A DNA stretch of 35,143 bases, from positions 1 through 35,143 of the forward strand of contig JAUHWU010000021.1 in assembly GCA_030427065.1 (NCBI GenBank), read 5' to 3'. This DNA comes from Gammaproteobacteria bacterium. GTDB taxonomy: Bacteria; Pseudomonadota; Gammaproteobacteria; Pseudomonadales; Pseudohongiellaceae. Each line of letters begins with the position of its first letter. Positions within the stretch are counted from its first letter, which is position 1. The notes beneath the pieces were generated by a model that worked only from the letters and a program-made list of their open reading frames with translations, searched no databases and was not told where the DNA came from. Positions 7,240 to 17,507 of this stretch are shown here, piece by piece. Made by a program: the position numbers and the translations under genes.

Positions 7240-8451
7240 ATGTTACCGATATATTTTGACTACTCAGCCACCACTCCGGTAGATCCCAGGGTTGTGGAAA
7301 AAATGGTCGAGTGTCTGACACTGGAAGGTAATTTTGGCAATCCGGCATCACGCTCTCACCTGTTTGGCTGGAAAGCTGAAGAAGCCGTTGAGGAAGCCAG
7401 GCAGAATGTGGCCAATCTGGTCAATTGTGATCCCCGCGAAATTGTCTGGACTTCGGGCGCTACAGAAGCCGACAACCTGGCGCTGAAAGGCGCAGCACAT
7501 TTTTACAAGTCCAAGGGAAAGCACATTATTACCTCGAAAATAGAACATAAAGCTGTTCTGGACAGCTGTCGACAACTGGAGCGTGAAGGGTTTGAAGTGA
7601 CTTATCTTGATCCGGATAACAAGGGCATGATTGCGCCTGAAGTGGTTCAGAAGGCAATTCGTGAAGACACCATTGTGGTCTCATTGATGCATGTGAATAA
7701 TGAAATTGGAGTTATCAACGACATCAAGGCAATCGGTGAAATTTGTCGCGAGAAGAAAGTCCTCTTCCATGTGGATGCTGCACAAAGTACAGGCAAGATT
7801 GATATTGACCTGCAAGATATGAAAGTGGATTTAATGTCTTTTTCAGCTCACAAAACTTATGGGCCGAAAGGGATTGGTGCTTTATATGTGCGCCGCAAGC
7901 CCCGAATCAGACTGGAAGCCCAGATGCATGGCGGCGGTCATGAGCGCGGTATGCGCTCAGGCACTCTGCCCACACACCAGATAGTAGGGATGGGTGAAGC
8001 TTTCCGGATTGCCAAGGAAGAGATGCACGATGAAGTCGTGCGTACCAAAGCCCTGCGTGATCGTTTTCTGAAAGGCCTGGAGGGTATGGAGGAAGTCTAT
8101 ATCAATGGTGATCTTGAGCATCGGGTACCGGCAAACCTCAATGTCAGTTTCAACTTTGTCGAAGGTGAGTCGCTGATTATGGCACTGAAAGACCTTGCGG
8201 TCTCTTCCGGGTCTGCCTGTACCTCGGCGAGTCTGGAGCCTTCCTATGTACTGCGCGCCCTTGGCATGAATGATGAGCTGGCCCACAGTTCACTGCGATT
8301 CAGTATTGGCCGATTTACCACTGAGGAAGATGTCGATACTGCTGTTGCCAAGGTTAAAGAAGCCGTTGGCAAGCTCAGGGAGCTTTCACCCTTGTGGGAT
8401 ATGTTCAAGGATGGAGTCGATATTTCACAGGTGCAATGGGCTGCACACTAA
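7240..8451 (+). CDS. iscS: Cysteine desulfurase IscS
   Basis: IscS is the PLP enzyme that takes sulfur from cysteine and passes it as a persulfide to IscU and to tRNA thiolation proteins. The ATG at 7240 gives 403 residues starting [18 protein letters not shown], matching E. coli (404); GGAG (7230-7233) lies before it. An in-frame TTG at 7228 is less likely. Seen: [16 protein letters not shown], the PLP lysine in [12 protein letters not shown] (about residue 205), and the active-site C327 in [21 protein letters not shown], the mobile loop of IscS rather than SufS type. Confidence 0.97.
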   Translation: MLPIYFDYSATTPVDPRVVEKMVECLTLEGNFGNPASRSHLFGWKAEEAVEEARQNVANLVNCDPREIVWTSGATEADNLALKGAAHFYKSKGKHIITSKIEHKAVLDSCRQLEREGFEVTYLDPDNKGMIAPEVVQKAIREDTIVVSLMHVNNEIGVINDIKAIGEICREKKVLFHVDAAQSTGKIDIDLQDMKVDLMSFSAHKTYGPKGIGALYVRRKPRIRLEAQMHGGGHERGMRSGTLPTHQIVGMGEAFRIAKEEMHDEVVRTKALRDRFLKGLEGMEEVYINGDLEHRVPANLNVSFNFVEGESLIMALKDLAVSSGSACTSASLEPSYVLRALGMNDELAHSSLRFSIGRFTTEEDVDTAVAKVKEAVGKLRELSPLWDMFKDGVDISQVQWAAH

Positions 8452-8501
8452 ATTCTGCTAGTTAAATAAACGCTAAATTTTGCAACACCAGAGGTAACAA
8501 C

Positions 8502-8903
8502 ATGGCATATTCAGATAAAGTTCTTGATCATTATGAAAATCCACGCAATGTCGGGCGCCTGGATGATAAAGACCAGGATGTCGGTACCGGAATGGTTGGT
8601 GCGCCTGCCTGTGGTGACGTCATGCGTCTGCAGATCAAGGTGAACAAGGAAGGTGTCATTGAAGATGCGAAATTCAAGACTTATGGTTGTGGTTCTGCCA
8701 TTGCTTCCAGCTCATTACTCACTGAATGGGTAAAAGGCCGAACTATTGACGATGCGGCCAAGATCAGAAATACAGAAATTGCCCAGGAACTTGGTCTTCC
8801 CCCGGTGAAGATTCACTGCTCGGTTCTGGCTGAAGATGCAATTAAGGCAGCCATTTCTGATGTAAAAAAGAAACGTGGTGAAAGCACTGAAACTGCCCAG
8901 TAA
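8502..8903 (+). CDS. iscU: Fe-S cluster scaffold IscU
   Basis: IscU is the scaffold on which [2Fe-2S] clusters are built before transfer with help from HscA and HscB. The 133-residue product carries the three ligand cysteines C37 (GAPACGDV), C63 (TYGCGSAIASSS) and C106 (KIHCSVLA), Asp39 beside the first, and the HscA recognition loop LPPVK at 99-103. All sit at E. coli positions; the C-terminus is five residues longer. AGAGG (8489-8493) precedes the ATG. It is 50 bp downstream of iscS in the operon. Confidence 0.98.
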   Translation: MAYSDKVLDHYENPRNVGRLDDKDQDVGTGMVGAPACGDVMRLQIKVNKEGVIEDAKFKTYGCGSAIASSSLLTEWVKGRTIDDAAKIRNTEIAQELGLPPVKIHCSVLAEDAIKAAISDVKKKRGESTETAQ

Positions 8904-8992
8904 TCAGCTGTTATAAGTAGATAAGTTATTAGTAGTCAAGTATTAAAAGAATAGTTGCAGAGCATTCATAGTCTCGGGAGAGCGCAATAGCA

Positions 8993-9316
8993 ATGGCATT
9001 AACCATTACAGAAACAGCCGCTAAACATGTGGCCAGTCAACTGGAAAACAGGGGTAAGGGCCTGGGTATACGTGTTGGTATTACGACAACAGGATGTTCC
9101 GGCATGGCTTACGTTCTGGAGTTCGTTGATGAACTTGATCCGGCCGATGAAGTGTTTGAAGACCATGGCGTCAAGATCGTGGTTGATCCTAAAAGCCTGG
9201 TTTATATTGATGGCACTGAGATGGATTTTGTTAAAGTCGGTGTCAATGAAGGCTTTGAATTCAGGAATCCCAACGTGAAGGGTGAGTGTGGTTGTGGCGA
9301 AAGCTTCAGCGTTTAA
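8993..9316 (+). CDS. iscA: A-type Fe-S carrier IscA
   Basis: IscA is an A-type carrier that receives or delivers iron-sulfur clusters, especially for [4Fe-4S] maturation. At 107 residues it equals E. coli IscA, with conserved C35 ([14 protein letters not shown]) and the C-terminal C99 and C101 ([11 protein letters not shown]). An 89-bp gap separates it from iscU, longer than the other gaps in the operon apart from normal variation; no promoter is obvious there. Confidence 0.97.
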   Translation: MALTITETAAKHVASQLENRGKGLGIRVGITTTGCSGMAYVLEFVDELDPADEVFEDHGVKIVVDPKSLVYIDGTEMDFVKVGVNEGFEFRNPNVKGECGCGESFSV

Positions 9317-9347
9317 TTCCTTTGTCTGATTACAGTCCCGTTTAATC

Positions 9348-9878
9348 GTGTCCCTGCAAAAAGCCAATTATTTTGAACTTTTTTCCCTGCCGGTTTCATT
9401 CCAGCTGGAAAATGCCCAGCTTGAAGCTGCTTACAAGAAACTGCAATCGGAATTTCATCCTGATAAAGCAGTGAACGCTGACGACCGAACCAGGCTTCAG
9501 GCACTGCAGCAAACCAGCATGGTTAATGATGCCTATGTCACCCTGAAATCACCACTGAAAAGGGCAGCGTATTTACTAAAAATTGCCGGTATTGATGCAG
9601 AAGAGCATAACCAGTTACATCTTGATGAGGGATTTCTGCTACAGCAAATGGAAATGCGTGAGACGCTGGAAAGTCTGATTGATGATGAAGATCTGGAAGG
9701 GCTGGATGCCATGAAAGACTCGATTAACAAGGAAAAAACATCCATATTGGCACATTTTGAAACGCAATTTACAGCTGGCGAGTTTGTGGGTGCAAAATCC
9801 ACCTATAACCAATTACAGTTTGTTTATAAATTGCTTGATGAAATTGACAAGGCAGAAGAAAAGCTGCTGGACTATTGA
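9348..9878 (+). CDS. hscB: J-domain co-chaperone HscB
   Basis: HscB delivers IscU to HscA and stimulates its ATPase. The 176-residue product begins with a J domain containing the HPD motif at residues 37-39 (EFHPDKAV), then NDAYVTLKSPLKRAAYLL, followed by the C-terminal three-helix IscU-binding domain. E. coli HscB is 171 residues. The start is GTG at 9348, giving MSLQKANYFELFSLP; there is no strong Shine-Dalgarno sequence. It lies 31 bp after iscA and 30 bp before hscA. Confidence 0.95.
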   Translation: MSLQKANYFELFSLPVSFQLENAQLEAAYKKLQSEFHPDKAVNADDRTRLQALQQTSMVNDAYVTLKSPLKRAAYLLKIAGIDAEEHNQLHLDEGFLLQQMEMRETLESLIDDEDLEGLDAMKDSINKEKTSILAHFETQFTAGEFVGAKSTYNQLQFVYKLLDEIDKAEEKLLDY

Positions 9879-9908
9879 TTGATTTAAAAACCCTGACGGA
9901 AATTTCTT

Positions 9909-11783
9909 TTGGCATTACTTAGTATTTCAGAACCTGGACAAGGTAAACCACAGGCCCATGCTGCCGACACCAAGGTGGCCAAAAAAAGGGCAATAGGAAT
10001 CGACCTTGGTACAACCAATTCACTGGTAGCTATTGCCAGTGAGGGGCATGCGCATACTTTGTGCGATCATGATGGTCACTGTCTGGTGCCTTCTGTCGTG
10101 CACTATGCCGCAGATGGCAAAGTCACAGTAGGCTATGAAGCCTGGTTGAAGGGTGCAGAAGATTCGCGCAACACGATATCTTCAGTTAAGCGCCTTATGG
10201 GCAGGGGAAAGGAAGATATTCATTATGATCTGCCCTATGAAATTGAATCTGCTGCCACTGGGGGAATGCCGGTTATTAAAACTGCAGCGGGCAATAAAAG
10301 TCCGGTTGAAGTCTCCGCAGAAATACTGAAAACCCTCGTTAAAAGGGGAGAAGATGAGCTTGGTGGAGAACTGGAAGGGGCGGTAATCACAGTGCCTGCC
10401 TATTTTGATGAATCCCAGAGGCAGGCCACCAAAGATGCCGCACAACTGGCCGGTATCAAAGTATTAAGACTGCTTGGGGAACCTACTGCCGCAGCGATAG
10501 CCTACGGTCTTGATCGAAAGCAGGAAGAAACGGTCATGATATACGACCTGGGTGGTGGAACCTTTGATGTCAGTCTAATGCGTCTTGAGCAGGGTGTGTT
10601 CAAAGTGCTGGCAACCGGAGGAGACGCGGCACTGGGTGGTGACGATCTGGATCGGGCCATTATTCAATGGATGCTGGATGCAGCAGGCATCAGTGATGAG
10701 CTCTCCTATGCCCAACTAAATTCTCTGGCCAGTATTGCCCGTCATGCAAAGCATGCCCTGACTGATTCAGAAACAACTGAAGTCACCTTTCAACACTGGT
10801 CAGGCACACTGACTCGAGAGCAATTCAACAGTTTGATTGATGGACTGGTAGAGAAAACCATAAAAGCCTGTCGACGTGTATTGAGAGATGCAAAAGTTGA
10901 GGTAGGTGAAATATCTGATGTGGTTATGGTAGGTGGCTCCACGCGAACCCCAAGAATACGGGAGCGGGTATCAGCGTTTTTCGGGGCCGAAGTTCATACC
11001 GAAATAGACCCTGACAAAGTAGTTGCCGTCGGCGCTGCCTTGCAGGCTGATGTGCTGGCCGGAAATAAATATGGTGACGATATTCTGTTGCTGGATGTTA
11101 TTCCCCTGTCACTGGGTATTGAGACCATGGGGGGATTGATGGAGAAAATCATACCTCGAAATACCACGATTCCCGTTGCCAGGGCTCAGCAATTTACCAC
11201 GTACAAGGACGGTCAGACCGCCATGTCGCTGCATGTCTTGCAAGGAGAGCGGGAACTGGTAAGTGATTGTCGCTCTCTCGCGATGTTTGAGCTCAAAGGC
11301 ATACCTCCCATGGTGGCGGGTGCTGCCGTCATTGAAGTCACATTCCAGGTTGATGCTGATGGTTTGATGGAAGTCCAGGCGAAAGAATTAAGCACCGGTA
11401 TTGTCAGTAGCGTTGTGATCAAACCTTCCTATGGCCTTGAAGACAAGGACATTGAAAAAATGATTATGGATTCCTATTCCTCAGCTGCCACTGACAAGGA
11501 AGCCCGCGCGCTTCAGGAAAGCAGGGTAGAAGCGCAACGTATTATTGAGGCATTGGAAAGCGCGCTGCTTGTCGACGGAAAATCCCTGCTCAGCCCTGCT
11601 GAATATTCCCGCCTGGAAGACGGAATCCTGCAGTTGCAAGAGGTTCTTGAGGGCGGTGACAGTGATGCCATCCACGAGGCTTCTGAAGCCCTTAATGAAG
11701 CGACTCTAGAGTTCGCCGGCAGACGCATGGACTCACAAATCAAGACGGCACTTGCCGGTCATTCCATTGAAGAAATAGATTAA
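9909..11783 (+). CDS. hscA: Fe-S assembly Hsp70 chaperone HscA
   Basis: HscA is the specialised Hsp70 that binds the LPPVK loop of IscU and drives cluster transfer with ATP. The 624-residue product has the Hsp70 nucleotide-binding motifs [37 protein letters not shown] and [11 protein letters not shown], then the substrate domain. The start is TTG at 9909, giving [11 protein letters not shown], the same N-terminus as E. coli HscA, so the unusual codon is well supported. A GACGGAAA stretch lies about 7 bases upstream. HscA rather than DnaK is shown by the N-terminus and the operon. Confidence 0.97.
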   Translation: MALLSISEPGQGKPQAHAADTKVAKKRAIGIDLGTTNSLVAIASEGHAHTLCDHDGHCLVPSVVHYAADGKVTVGYEAWLKGAEDSRNTISSVKRLMGRGKEDIHYDLPYEIESAATGGMPVIKTAAGNKSPVEVSAEILKTLVKRGEDELGGELEGAVITVPAYFDESQRQATKDAAQLAGIKVLRLLGEPTAAAIAYGLDRKQEETVMIYDLGGGTFDVSLMRLEQGVFKVLATGGDAALGGDDLDRAIIQWMLDAAGISDELSYAQLNSLASIARHAKHALTDSETTEVTFQHWSGTLTREQFNSLIDGLVEKTIKACRRVLRDAKVEVGEISDVVMVGGSTRTPRIRERVSAFFGAEVHTEIDPDKVVAVGAALQADVLAGNKYGDDILLLDVIPLSLGIETMGGLMEKIIPRNTTIPVARAQQFTTYKDGQTAMSLHVLQGERELVSDCRSLAMFELKGIPPMVAGAAVIEVTFQVDADGLMEVQAKELSTGIVSSVVIKPSYGLEDKDIEKMIMDSYSSAATDKEARALQESRVEAQRIIEALESALLVDGKSLLSPAEYSRLEDGILQLQEVLEGGDSDAIHEASEALNEATLEFAGRRMDSQIKTALAGHSIEEID

Positions 11784-11803
11784 CGCGAGGAAGAATTCCA
11801 CTA

Positions 11804-12142
11804 ATGCCAACTATCAAGTTTTTACCACATCCGGATATTTGCCCTGAGGGTAAACAAGTGGAAGCCGAGACAGGCGAAACCATCCTTGATGTAGCCCTGC
11901 GCAATCACATTCATCTGGAGCATGCCTGCGAGAAGTCATGTGCCTGCACAACCTGTCATGTGGTGGTCCGCGAGGGTTTTGAGTCACTGGAGGAATCTAC
12001 TGAAGATGAGGATGATATGCTGGACAAGGCCTGGGGGCTCGAACCTGAGTCACGACTGGGTTGTCAGGCAAAAGTAGAGAGAGATGACCTGGTGATAGAG
12101 ATTCCCAAATACACCATCAATATGGTCTCTGAAAACCATTAA
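11804..12142 (+). CDS. fdx: ISC [2Fe-2S] ferredoxin
   Basis: This adrenodoxin-type ferredoxin supplies electrons for cluster assembly on IscU. In the 112-residue product the ligands are C42, C48, C51 (HACEKSCACTTC) and C87 (RLGCQAK), with the additional conserved C46 found in ISC ferredoxins. Length is one residue more than E. coli Fdx. The C-terminal part (about residues 61-80) is strongly acidic, which suits docking to IscS and IscU. It is 20 bp after hscA and 12 bp before iscX. Confidence 0.97.
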   Translation: MPTIKFLPHPDICPEGKQVEAETGETILDVALRNHIHLEHACEKSCACTTCHVVVREGFESLEESTEDEDDMLDKAWGLEPESRLGCQAKVERDDLVIEIPKYTINMVSENH

Positions 12143-12154
12143 GGGAGAATACCT

Positions 12155-12346
12155 ATGAAATGGACAGATACGCTGGATATTGCCATTGAATTAATCGAGG
12201 CCCATCCGGATACAGACCCCAAGACCATCAATTTTGTTGATCTTCATCGCTGGGTCTGTGAGCTGGACGGTTTTGACGATGAGCCGGGGCGCAGCGGAGA
12301 AAAGATCCTTGAGGCTATACAAATGGCCTGGATCGAGGAATTGTAA
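12155..12346 (+). CDS. iscX: Fe-S assembly protein IscX
   Basis: IscX is a small acidic protein that binds IscS and iron and tunes the rate of cluster assembly. The 63-residue product (E. coli 66) begins MKWTDTLDIAIEL and holds DPKTINFVDLHRWV and the acidic GFDDEP, all typical of IscX. GGGAG (12143-12147) is positioned well before the ATG. It ends the isc operon; 317 bp without a gene follow. Confidence 0.95.
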   Translation: MKWTDTLDIAIELIEAHPDTDPKTINFVDLHRWVCELDGFDDEPGRSGEKILEAIQMAWIEEL

Positions 12347-12663
12347 GAGCTGAGCTCGCTGGTATGGTGACGCGGATACAGCCCTGCTTTGAATCAGATA
12401 ACGGGCATTTTGCAGGCAGTGACTAAGCTCGCAAACAGTCCTCCTCATTTTTTAACAATAAAACCAGCCTCTCCAGGCAATTTTCACAAGCTGCATCAGC
12501 ATGGCGTAAAAGCCTGATTTCAAGCAGGTTTCAAATAAAAATAGCCTTATTTACGGTACAAAAACCCCATAAAGGCGCGTACAATACGCCAATTTCTTGA
12601 CCCCGCTATGGCGTGGTTAAATTCCAACGATTTTTATGTTTTATCTTAAGCGGAGTAATTTGC
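12347..12663 (+). other. Gene-free stretch between iscX and ndk
   Basis: No ORF or RNA gene is supported here. A weak stem AAGCCTG (12510-12516) with CAGGTTT (12525-12531) contains one G-U pair and lacks a U-run. A T6 run occurs near 12449 without a convincing hairpin before it, so no clean terminator of the isc operon can be called. Confidence 0.5.
12574..12590 (+). promoter_or_regulatory. Candidate ndk -10 element inside a dyad
   Basis: TACAAT (12580-12585) resembles a -10 hexamer and is embedded in the inverted repeat GCGTA-CAA-TACGC (12577-12589). No good -35 is found at normal spacing. If real, start of transcription would be near 12592 with a leader of about 70 nt. Confidence 0.35.
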
Positions 12664-13095
12664 ATGTCAGTTGAACGTACGTTATCGATTATTAAACCTG
12701 ATGCTGTTGGTAAGAACGTGATTGGTGAAATCGTCAGCCGTTTTGAAAAGGGTGGTCTGCGGGTTGTTGCCATGAAAATGCTGCAGCTGGATGATGATTC
12801 TGCTGGTGGCTTTTATGCTGAACACAAGGAAAGGGGGTTCTTTGGTGATCTGATAGAGTTCATGACATCGGGCCCTGTAATCGTGCAGGTACTTGAAGGT
12901 GAAAATGCTATTGCCAAGAATCGCGAGCTGATGGGGGCAACCAATCCAGCTGAAGCAGATGCTGGCACAATTCGGGCTGACTTCGCGGTATCTATTGATG
13001 CTAATGCAGTTCATGGATCAGATTCACCGGCGTCGGCTGAGCGGGAAATTGCCTATTTCTTCAAGGCTGAGGAAATTTGCCCACGAAAATTCTAA
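12664..13095 (+). CDS. ndk: Nucleoside diphosphate kinase
   Basis: Ndk transfers the gamma phosphate of ATP to nucleoside diphosphates through a phosphohistidine and balances NTP pools. I chose the ATG at 12664 ([18 protein letters not shown]), giving 143 residues as in E. coli; CGGAG (12650-12654) precedes it. An in-frame extension to 12613 is not like the family. The catalytic H117 lies in [16 protein letters not shown], and the nucleotide-binding [16 protein letters not shown] is intact. It is followed by rlmN after 30 bp. Confidence 0.97.
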   Translation: MSVERTLSIIKPDAVGKNVIGEIVSRFEKGGLRVVAMKMLQLDDDSAGGFYAEHKERGFFGDLIEFMTSGPVIVQVLEGENAIAKNRELMGATNPAEADAGTIRADFAVSIDANAVHGSDSPASAEREIAYFFKAEEICPRKF

Positions 13096-13125
13096 TGACC
13101 TTGTTCATCTGAAAGGGTACAAAGT

Positions 13126-14265
13126 ATGCCGGGAATGCCGGAGGGTAAGACCAATTTACTTGGTCTGAGCAGGCAGCAAATGGAGGCTTTTCTCCTTACC
13201 AAGGGAGAAAAGCCTTTTCGCGCTATACAGTTGCTGAAATGGATTCATCAATTCGGTGTTACCGATTTTGATGAAATGACCAATATCAGCAAGTCCTTGC
13301 GCGCCCAATTGAAAGACTGTGCCGAGGTTCGCCCGCCACGGGTGAAGGAACGGCTGGATGCCAGTGATGGCTGCTACAAGTGGATAGTTGAGGTGGAAAG
13401 CGGCAGTAGCGTTGAAACCGTTTTTATTCCTGAAGCAGGTCGTGGCACGTTGTGTATTTCATCCCAGGCTGGTTGCAGTCTGGATTGCTCTTTCTGCGCC
13501 ACGGGCAAACAGGGCTTTAACAGCGACCTGACAACAGCCGAGATTATAGGACAGCTGTGGCTGGCAAATCGTGAGCTCGATACGTTTGGAACCAAAAAGC
13601 CACGTCAGGTGACCAACGTGGTTATGATGGGAATGGGAGAACCGTTGCTGAATTTCGATAATGTTATCAATGCCATCAGTCTGATGATGGAAGATAATTG
13701 TTACGGTTTGTCAAAACGCCGGGTAACTATCAGCACTTCCGGGGTCGTGCCGGCACTGGACAGATTAAAGGATTATACTGATGCTTCGCTGGCAATTTCC
13801 CTGCATGCACCAAATGATGAGTTACGCAGCCAGATAGTCCCGATAAATAAAAAGTACCCAATCAGGGAATTGCTGCGCAGTACCAATGCGTATCTGGACT
13901 CACTACCTGATAGTCGTGTTGCTACCATCGAATATATTCTGATCAACGGCGTCAATGATCACCGTCAGCATGCCAGGGAACTGGCAGAATTACTCAGGGC
14001 AACACCCTGCAAGATAAACCTGATTCCATTCAATCCGTTTGAGGGATCGGACTATAATCGTTCGAGTAATTCGGCTATTTCGAATTTCAGAAAAATACTT
14101 CAGGAAGCAGGCTATACCGTGACCATAAGAACAACGCGCGGGGATGATATAGGGGCTGCCTGTGGTCAGTTAGTAGGTCTGGTTGACGATAATACCCGCA
14201 GAAGTGCCCGCTATCGGGCATTACGGGAACAATCTAACCCTGAACAGCGTCTAAAGATTCAGTAA
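13126..14265 (+). CDS. rlmN: Dual-specificity rRNA/tRNA adenine-C2 methyltransferase RlmN
   Basis: RlmN is a radical-SAM enzyme that methylates C2 of adenosine 2503 in 23S rRNA and of adenosine 37 in tRNAs. The 379-residue product has the cluster motif C117-x3-C121-x2-C124 (CSLDCSFC), C110 in [29 protein letters not shown], and C346 (AACGQL), the equivalent of the methylated Cys355 in E. coli. Its [4Fe-4S] cluster makes it a client of the ISC system encoded just upstream. Start ATG at 13126; the second in-frame ATG at 13135 is possible. Confidence 0.96.
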   Translation: MPGMPEGKTNLLGLSRQQMEAFLLTKGEKPFRAIQLLKWIHQFGVTDFDEMTNISKSLRAQLKDCAEVRPPRVKERLDASDGCYKWIVEVESGSSVETVFIPEAGRGTLCISSQAGCSLDCSFCATGKQGFNSDLTTAEIIGQLWLANRELDTFGTKKPRQVTNVVMMGMGEPLLNFDNVINAISLMMEDNCYGLSKRRVTISTSGVVPALDRLKDYTDASLAISLHAPNDELRSQIVPINKKYPIRELLRSTNAYLDSLPDSRVATIEYILINGVNDHRQHARELAELLRATPCKINLIPFNPFEGSDYNRSSNSAISNFRKILQEAGYTVTIRTTRGDDIGAACGQLVGLVDDNTRRSARYRALREQSNPEQRLKIQ

Positions 14266-14328
14266 AATTAACCCGTTAGGGTAAAATCAGGGTTTTCGCA
14301 GTGCCCGGGATAAAACAGGAATAAAGGG

Positions 14329-15111
14329 ATGAGATTCATCAAGTCAGTAACAATAACAGTATTGTGTTTGTTTCTGCTCAGTGCCTGCGTGACGGAAACA
14401 ACGAATCCGGTCTTCAATGTCGAAAAATCTGATGAAGAAGCTCTAGAGAACTACTTAAAGCTGAGTATTGGTTATCTTGAACAGGGCAACCTGCCCAATG
14501 CCAAACGCCATCTGAAGAATGCCGCTGATATTGATTCCAATAACAGTGAAATGTTTGGTATCTGGGGGTTAATTTTTGCACGGGAAGGGGAACCTGAACT
14601 TGCTGAAGAAAACTTCAATCGATCCCTGCGTATTAACCCGGACAATTCACAGATGCGTAATAATTTTGCAGCGTTTTTGTTTGCAGAAGGCCGCGTTGAG
14701 GATGCCTATGATCAGTTGGCAAGAGTAGTCAAGGATACCAACTATGACCAACGTCCCCAGGCATTTGAAAATATGGGAATGGCAGCACTACGTCTTGGTC
14801 GTATTGAAGAAGGCGAGCAGGCTTTCATGAGAGCCATTCAGCTTAATCCCAATCAGTTGCGCTCGGCACTGGAACTGGCCAGTCTCAACCTGGAAAGAGG
14901 CGATGTTCTTCAGGCAAGGGCTTACTGGCGAAATTATCTGACATTAATACAGTTTTACCGGGTGGGACATTCTGCCCGTAGTTTGTTGTTGGGTGCCCGA
15001 CTTGAAATGGCGCTCAAGAATGAAGCCAGTGCACTGGCCTATGGTGAATTACTCGAGTCCAATTTTCCTGAAAGTCGGGAATATGCATTATTCCAACAGG
15101 TTGTTGAATGA
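14329..15111 (+). CDS. pilW: Type IV pilus biogenesis lipoprotein PilW/PilF
   Basis: PilF/PilW is the outer-membrane lipoprotein pilotin that helps the PilQ secretin assemble. The 260-residue product starts with a lipoprotein signal peptide ending in LLSAC (Cys20), followed by tetratricopeptide repeats from about residue 40 to 190 (for example YLEQGNLPNAKRHLKNAADI and GRIEEGEQAFMRAIQLNP). Its position between rlmN and rodZ matches pilF in Pseudomonas. The stop overlaps the rodZ ATG in an ATGA. Named by context and architecture; no other pilus gene is in the window. Confidence 0.88.
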   Translation: MRFIKSVTITVLCLFLLSACVTETTNPVFNVEKSDEEALENYLKLSIGYLEQGNLPNAKRHLKNAADIDSNNSEMFGIWGLIFAREGEPELAEENFNRSLRINPDNSQMRNNFAAFLFAEGRVEDAYDQLARVVKDTNYDQRPQAFENMGMAALRLGRIEEGEQAFMRAIQLNPNQLRSALELASLNLERGDVLQARAYWRNYLTLIQFYRVGHSARSLLLGARLEMALKNEASALAYGELLESNFPESREYALFQQVVE

Positions 15112-16244
15112 GTGAAGAAAATCAGCATCTTGAATCAGTAGCTGACGACGAACTCGTTGAGAGTTTGTCGGATCTGCCATCGCCAGGTCAGACACTGAAA
15201 GTTATTCGTGAGGAAAAGGGCTTAAGTCAGGCCAAAGTAGCACAGACTCTGCACATCACTGCACATTATGTGAATGCACTGGAATGTAATGAGTTCGACA
15301 AATTACCCGGAAAAACGTTTATTAAAGGGTATTTCAAGGCCTATGCGAAACTGCTCGGGGCGGATGTGGATAACATCACCACTATCTATGACCAGTATAT
15401 TGCAAAGCTGGAAGAAAGTGAGATAAGTGAAGCCAATGTCATTCGTGCCAGAAAGGCCTATGACCAGAACCTGCGCTGGATGATTTGTGCAGCCCTGATC
15501 ATCATTGTTGTAATTGCAGTGAGTTGGTGGCTGGCAAACAGCGAGGATAGCGCTACCTCCGTTGTTTCTGACAATACTAATGACCGCCTGCCACAAGTGC
15601 AGACACCGGTGAATGCTGGCAGGGTCGATGATTCCATAGCGGCCAGTGAAAATGAAACTGTGAATGTCGCAACCTCATCTGCCAATAGCCGGGCCAGCGA
15701 TGGGAATGGTCCGGATGGCCTGTCTGATACAGTGAGCATGAATAAATCTGTGACAGCGGAAGTACTTGTTGCCCGCATAAATGATAGTAGTACTCAGGTG
15801 CAGACTGCAGCTGTCTCGATGGCTGGCGATAACAACTCAGAGGCAGGATTACTAATACCAGAGGCTCTGGATACAGAGACACAAACAGAAACAGAAACAG
15901 TGACCAATACACCGGCAGAACTGCCCTCCGGACTTCCTGAGTTTAATGTCAGTAGAATGGACAATCATCGTGTCGTGAGCCTGGAAAGTGAGGGTAATGA
16001 CTTGCTCAAGATCCATTTTCTCGGCGATAGCTGGGTTGAAGTGGATAATGCAAATAGCACCCGGCTGTATAACGATATGCTCAGCTCTGGTGATGATCTA
16101 ACGATTAAAGGCTGGGCACCTTTTAATGTGTTGTTTGGCAATGCCAACGTTGTCGAAGTCATGTTCAATGCCAGGGAGGTGGATCTGTCAGCACGTATTC
16201 GATCTGATAATTCTGCCCGTATAATCCTGCAATCGGAAAATTGA
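15108..16244 (+). CDS. rodZ: Cytoskeletal membrane protein RodZ
   Basis: RodZ links the MreB cytoskeleton to the wall-elongation machinery and sets rod shape. The 378-residue product has a cytoplasmic Xre-type helix-turn-helix near residues 28-90 ([36 protein letters not shown]), one membrane helix at about residues 123-144 ([19 protein letters not shown]), a long Ser/Thr/Asn-rich periplasmic linker with a short TETETE stretch, and a C-terminal beta domain of the DUF4115 type. Translation is probably coupled to pilW through the 4-bp overlap. Confidence 0.93.
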   Translation: MSEENQHLESVADDELVESLSDLPSPGQTLKVIREEKGLSQAKVAQTLHITAHYVNALECNEFDKLPGKTFIKGYFKAYAKLLGADVDNITTIYDQYIAKLEESEISEANVIRARKAYDQNLRWMICAALIIIVVIAVSWWLANSEDSATSVVSDNTNDRLPQVQTPVNAGRVDDSIAASENETVNVATSSANSRASDGNGPDGLSDTVSMNKSVTAEVLVARINDSSTQVQTAAVSMAGDNNSEAGLLIPEALDTETQTETETVTNTPAELPSGLPEFNVSRMDNHRVVSLESEGNDLLKIHFLGDSWVEVDNANSTRLYNDMLSSGDDLTIKGWAPFNVLFGNANVVEVMFNAREVDLSARIRSDNSARIILQSEN

Positions 16245-16246
16245 TA

Positions 16247-17404
16247 ATGCAAAGCAAATCACCAATAGTCAGACGAAAATCACGCCAGATCATGGTGGGT
16301 AATGTCCCGGTAGGTGGCGATGCCCCGATTGCGGTTCAAAGTATGACGAATACTGAAACCTGCGACGTAGAAGCCACCCTCAGACAGATTGGCGAGCTGG
16401 AAGCTGTGGGTGCAGATATTGTTCGAGTATCGGTACCGACCATGGATGCAGCTGAAGCATTCAAGAAAATACGTTCCAGAACAAAGATTCCCCTGGTTGC
16501 CGACATTCACTTTGATTACAGGATTGCCCTGAAAGTAATTGAATACGGCGTTGACTGCTTGCGTATAAATCCAGGCAATATCGGCAGGGATGACAGAGTC
16601 AGAGCAGTGATTGAAGCGGCCCGTGATAAAAATGTTCCGTTACGCATCGGCGTTAATGCGGGTTCTTTAGGTAAGGACTTGTTGCGTAAATATGAAGAAC
16701 CGAATGCTGATGCGATGGTGGAATCTGCACTGCGGCATATTGACATTCTCGACTCCTATGATTTTCAGAATTTCAAGGTCAGCCTCAAAGCATCGGAAGT
16801 GTTTATGACTGTTGCCGCCTATCGCAAGCTTGCTTCACAAATTGAACAGCCGCTGCATCTTGGGATTACTGAAGCTGGCGGATTACGCAGTGGTACAGTG
16901 AAGTCTTCGGTTGGTCTTGGGCTTTTATTGATGGATGGTATCGGCGATACCATTCGTATCTCTTTGGCAGCCAACCCGGTAGAGGAGATCAAGGTTGGTT
17001 TTGATATTCTTAAAAGCCTTGGACTGCGCAGTAAAGGCGTCAATCTCGTCGCTTGCCCAAGTTGTTCCCGGCAAAATTTTGATGTCATTGCCACGGTGAA
17101 TGAACTGGAGTCCCGACTTGAAGATATTACAACACCGATTGATGTATCGGTAGTGGGCTGTATTGTGAATGGCCCGGGTGAGGCAAAAGTGGCAGATATC
17201 GGTCTGACTGGAGCTACACCGGTAAACATGTCCTATATTAACGGCAAGACAAGCCATAAAATCAGTAATGAAAATCTGGTAGACGAACTGGAAGCCATGA
17301 TCAGGCAGAAAGTAAGGGAAAAAGAGCAACAAGCGCAAGCCCAGGCACTCACAATCACGCGTTCAACGGACAAACAGGGTGAGTCTGTTGATATACGTAA
17401 ATAA
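16247..17404 (+). CDS. ispG: 4-hydroxy-3-methylbut-2-enyl diphosphate synthase IspG
   Basis: IspG reduces methylerythritol cyclodiphosphate to HMBPP in the non-mevalonate isoprenoid pathway, using a [4Fe-4S] cluster. I chose the ATG at 16247, two bases after the rodZ stop, giving 385 residues; the cluster cysteines then fall at C270, C273 (ACPSCSRQ) and C305 ([11 protein letters not shown]), exactly as numbered in E. coli, with the fourth ligand E312. A TTG at 16241 is in frame but overlaps rodZ. The TIM-barrel motif [19 protein letters not shown] is intact. The C-terminal 25 residues are Gln/Lys-rich and variable. Confidence 0.96.
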   Translation: MQSKSPIVRRKSRQIMVGNVPVGGDAPIAVQSMTNTETCDVEATLRQIGELEAVGADIVRVSVPTMDAAEAFKKIRSRTKIPLVADIHFDYRIALKVIEYGVDCLRINPGNIGRDDRVRAVIEAARDKNVPLRIGVNAGSLGKDLLRKYEEPNADAMVESALRHIDILDSYDFQNFKVSLKASEVFMTVAAYRKLASQIEQPLHLGITEAGGLRSGTVKSSVGLGLLLMDGIGDTIRISLAANPVEEIKVGFDILKSLGLRSKGVNLVACPSCSRQNFDVIATVNELESRLEDITTPIDVSVVGCIVNGPGEAKVADIGLTGATPVNMSYINGKTSHKISNENLVDELEAMIRQKVREKEQQAQAQALTITRSTDKQGESVDIRK

Positions 17405-17507
17405 TAACCCGGGCATGAACAAGTAATACTACTGATAGCACTATTCAGGAAAATTCCAATTAATATTAAACAGTTAAATCCGGGACACGGATTCACAGGG
17501 TTGAGTT

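Noticed and set aside
12613-12663. 17-residue N-terminal extension of ndk from a non-ATG start
   Set aside because: Ndk begins at [13 protein letters not shown], and the extension removes the good Shine-Dalgarno position; H117 numbering supports 12664.
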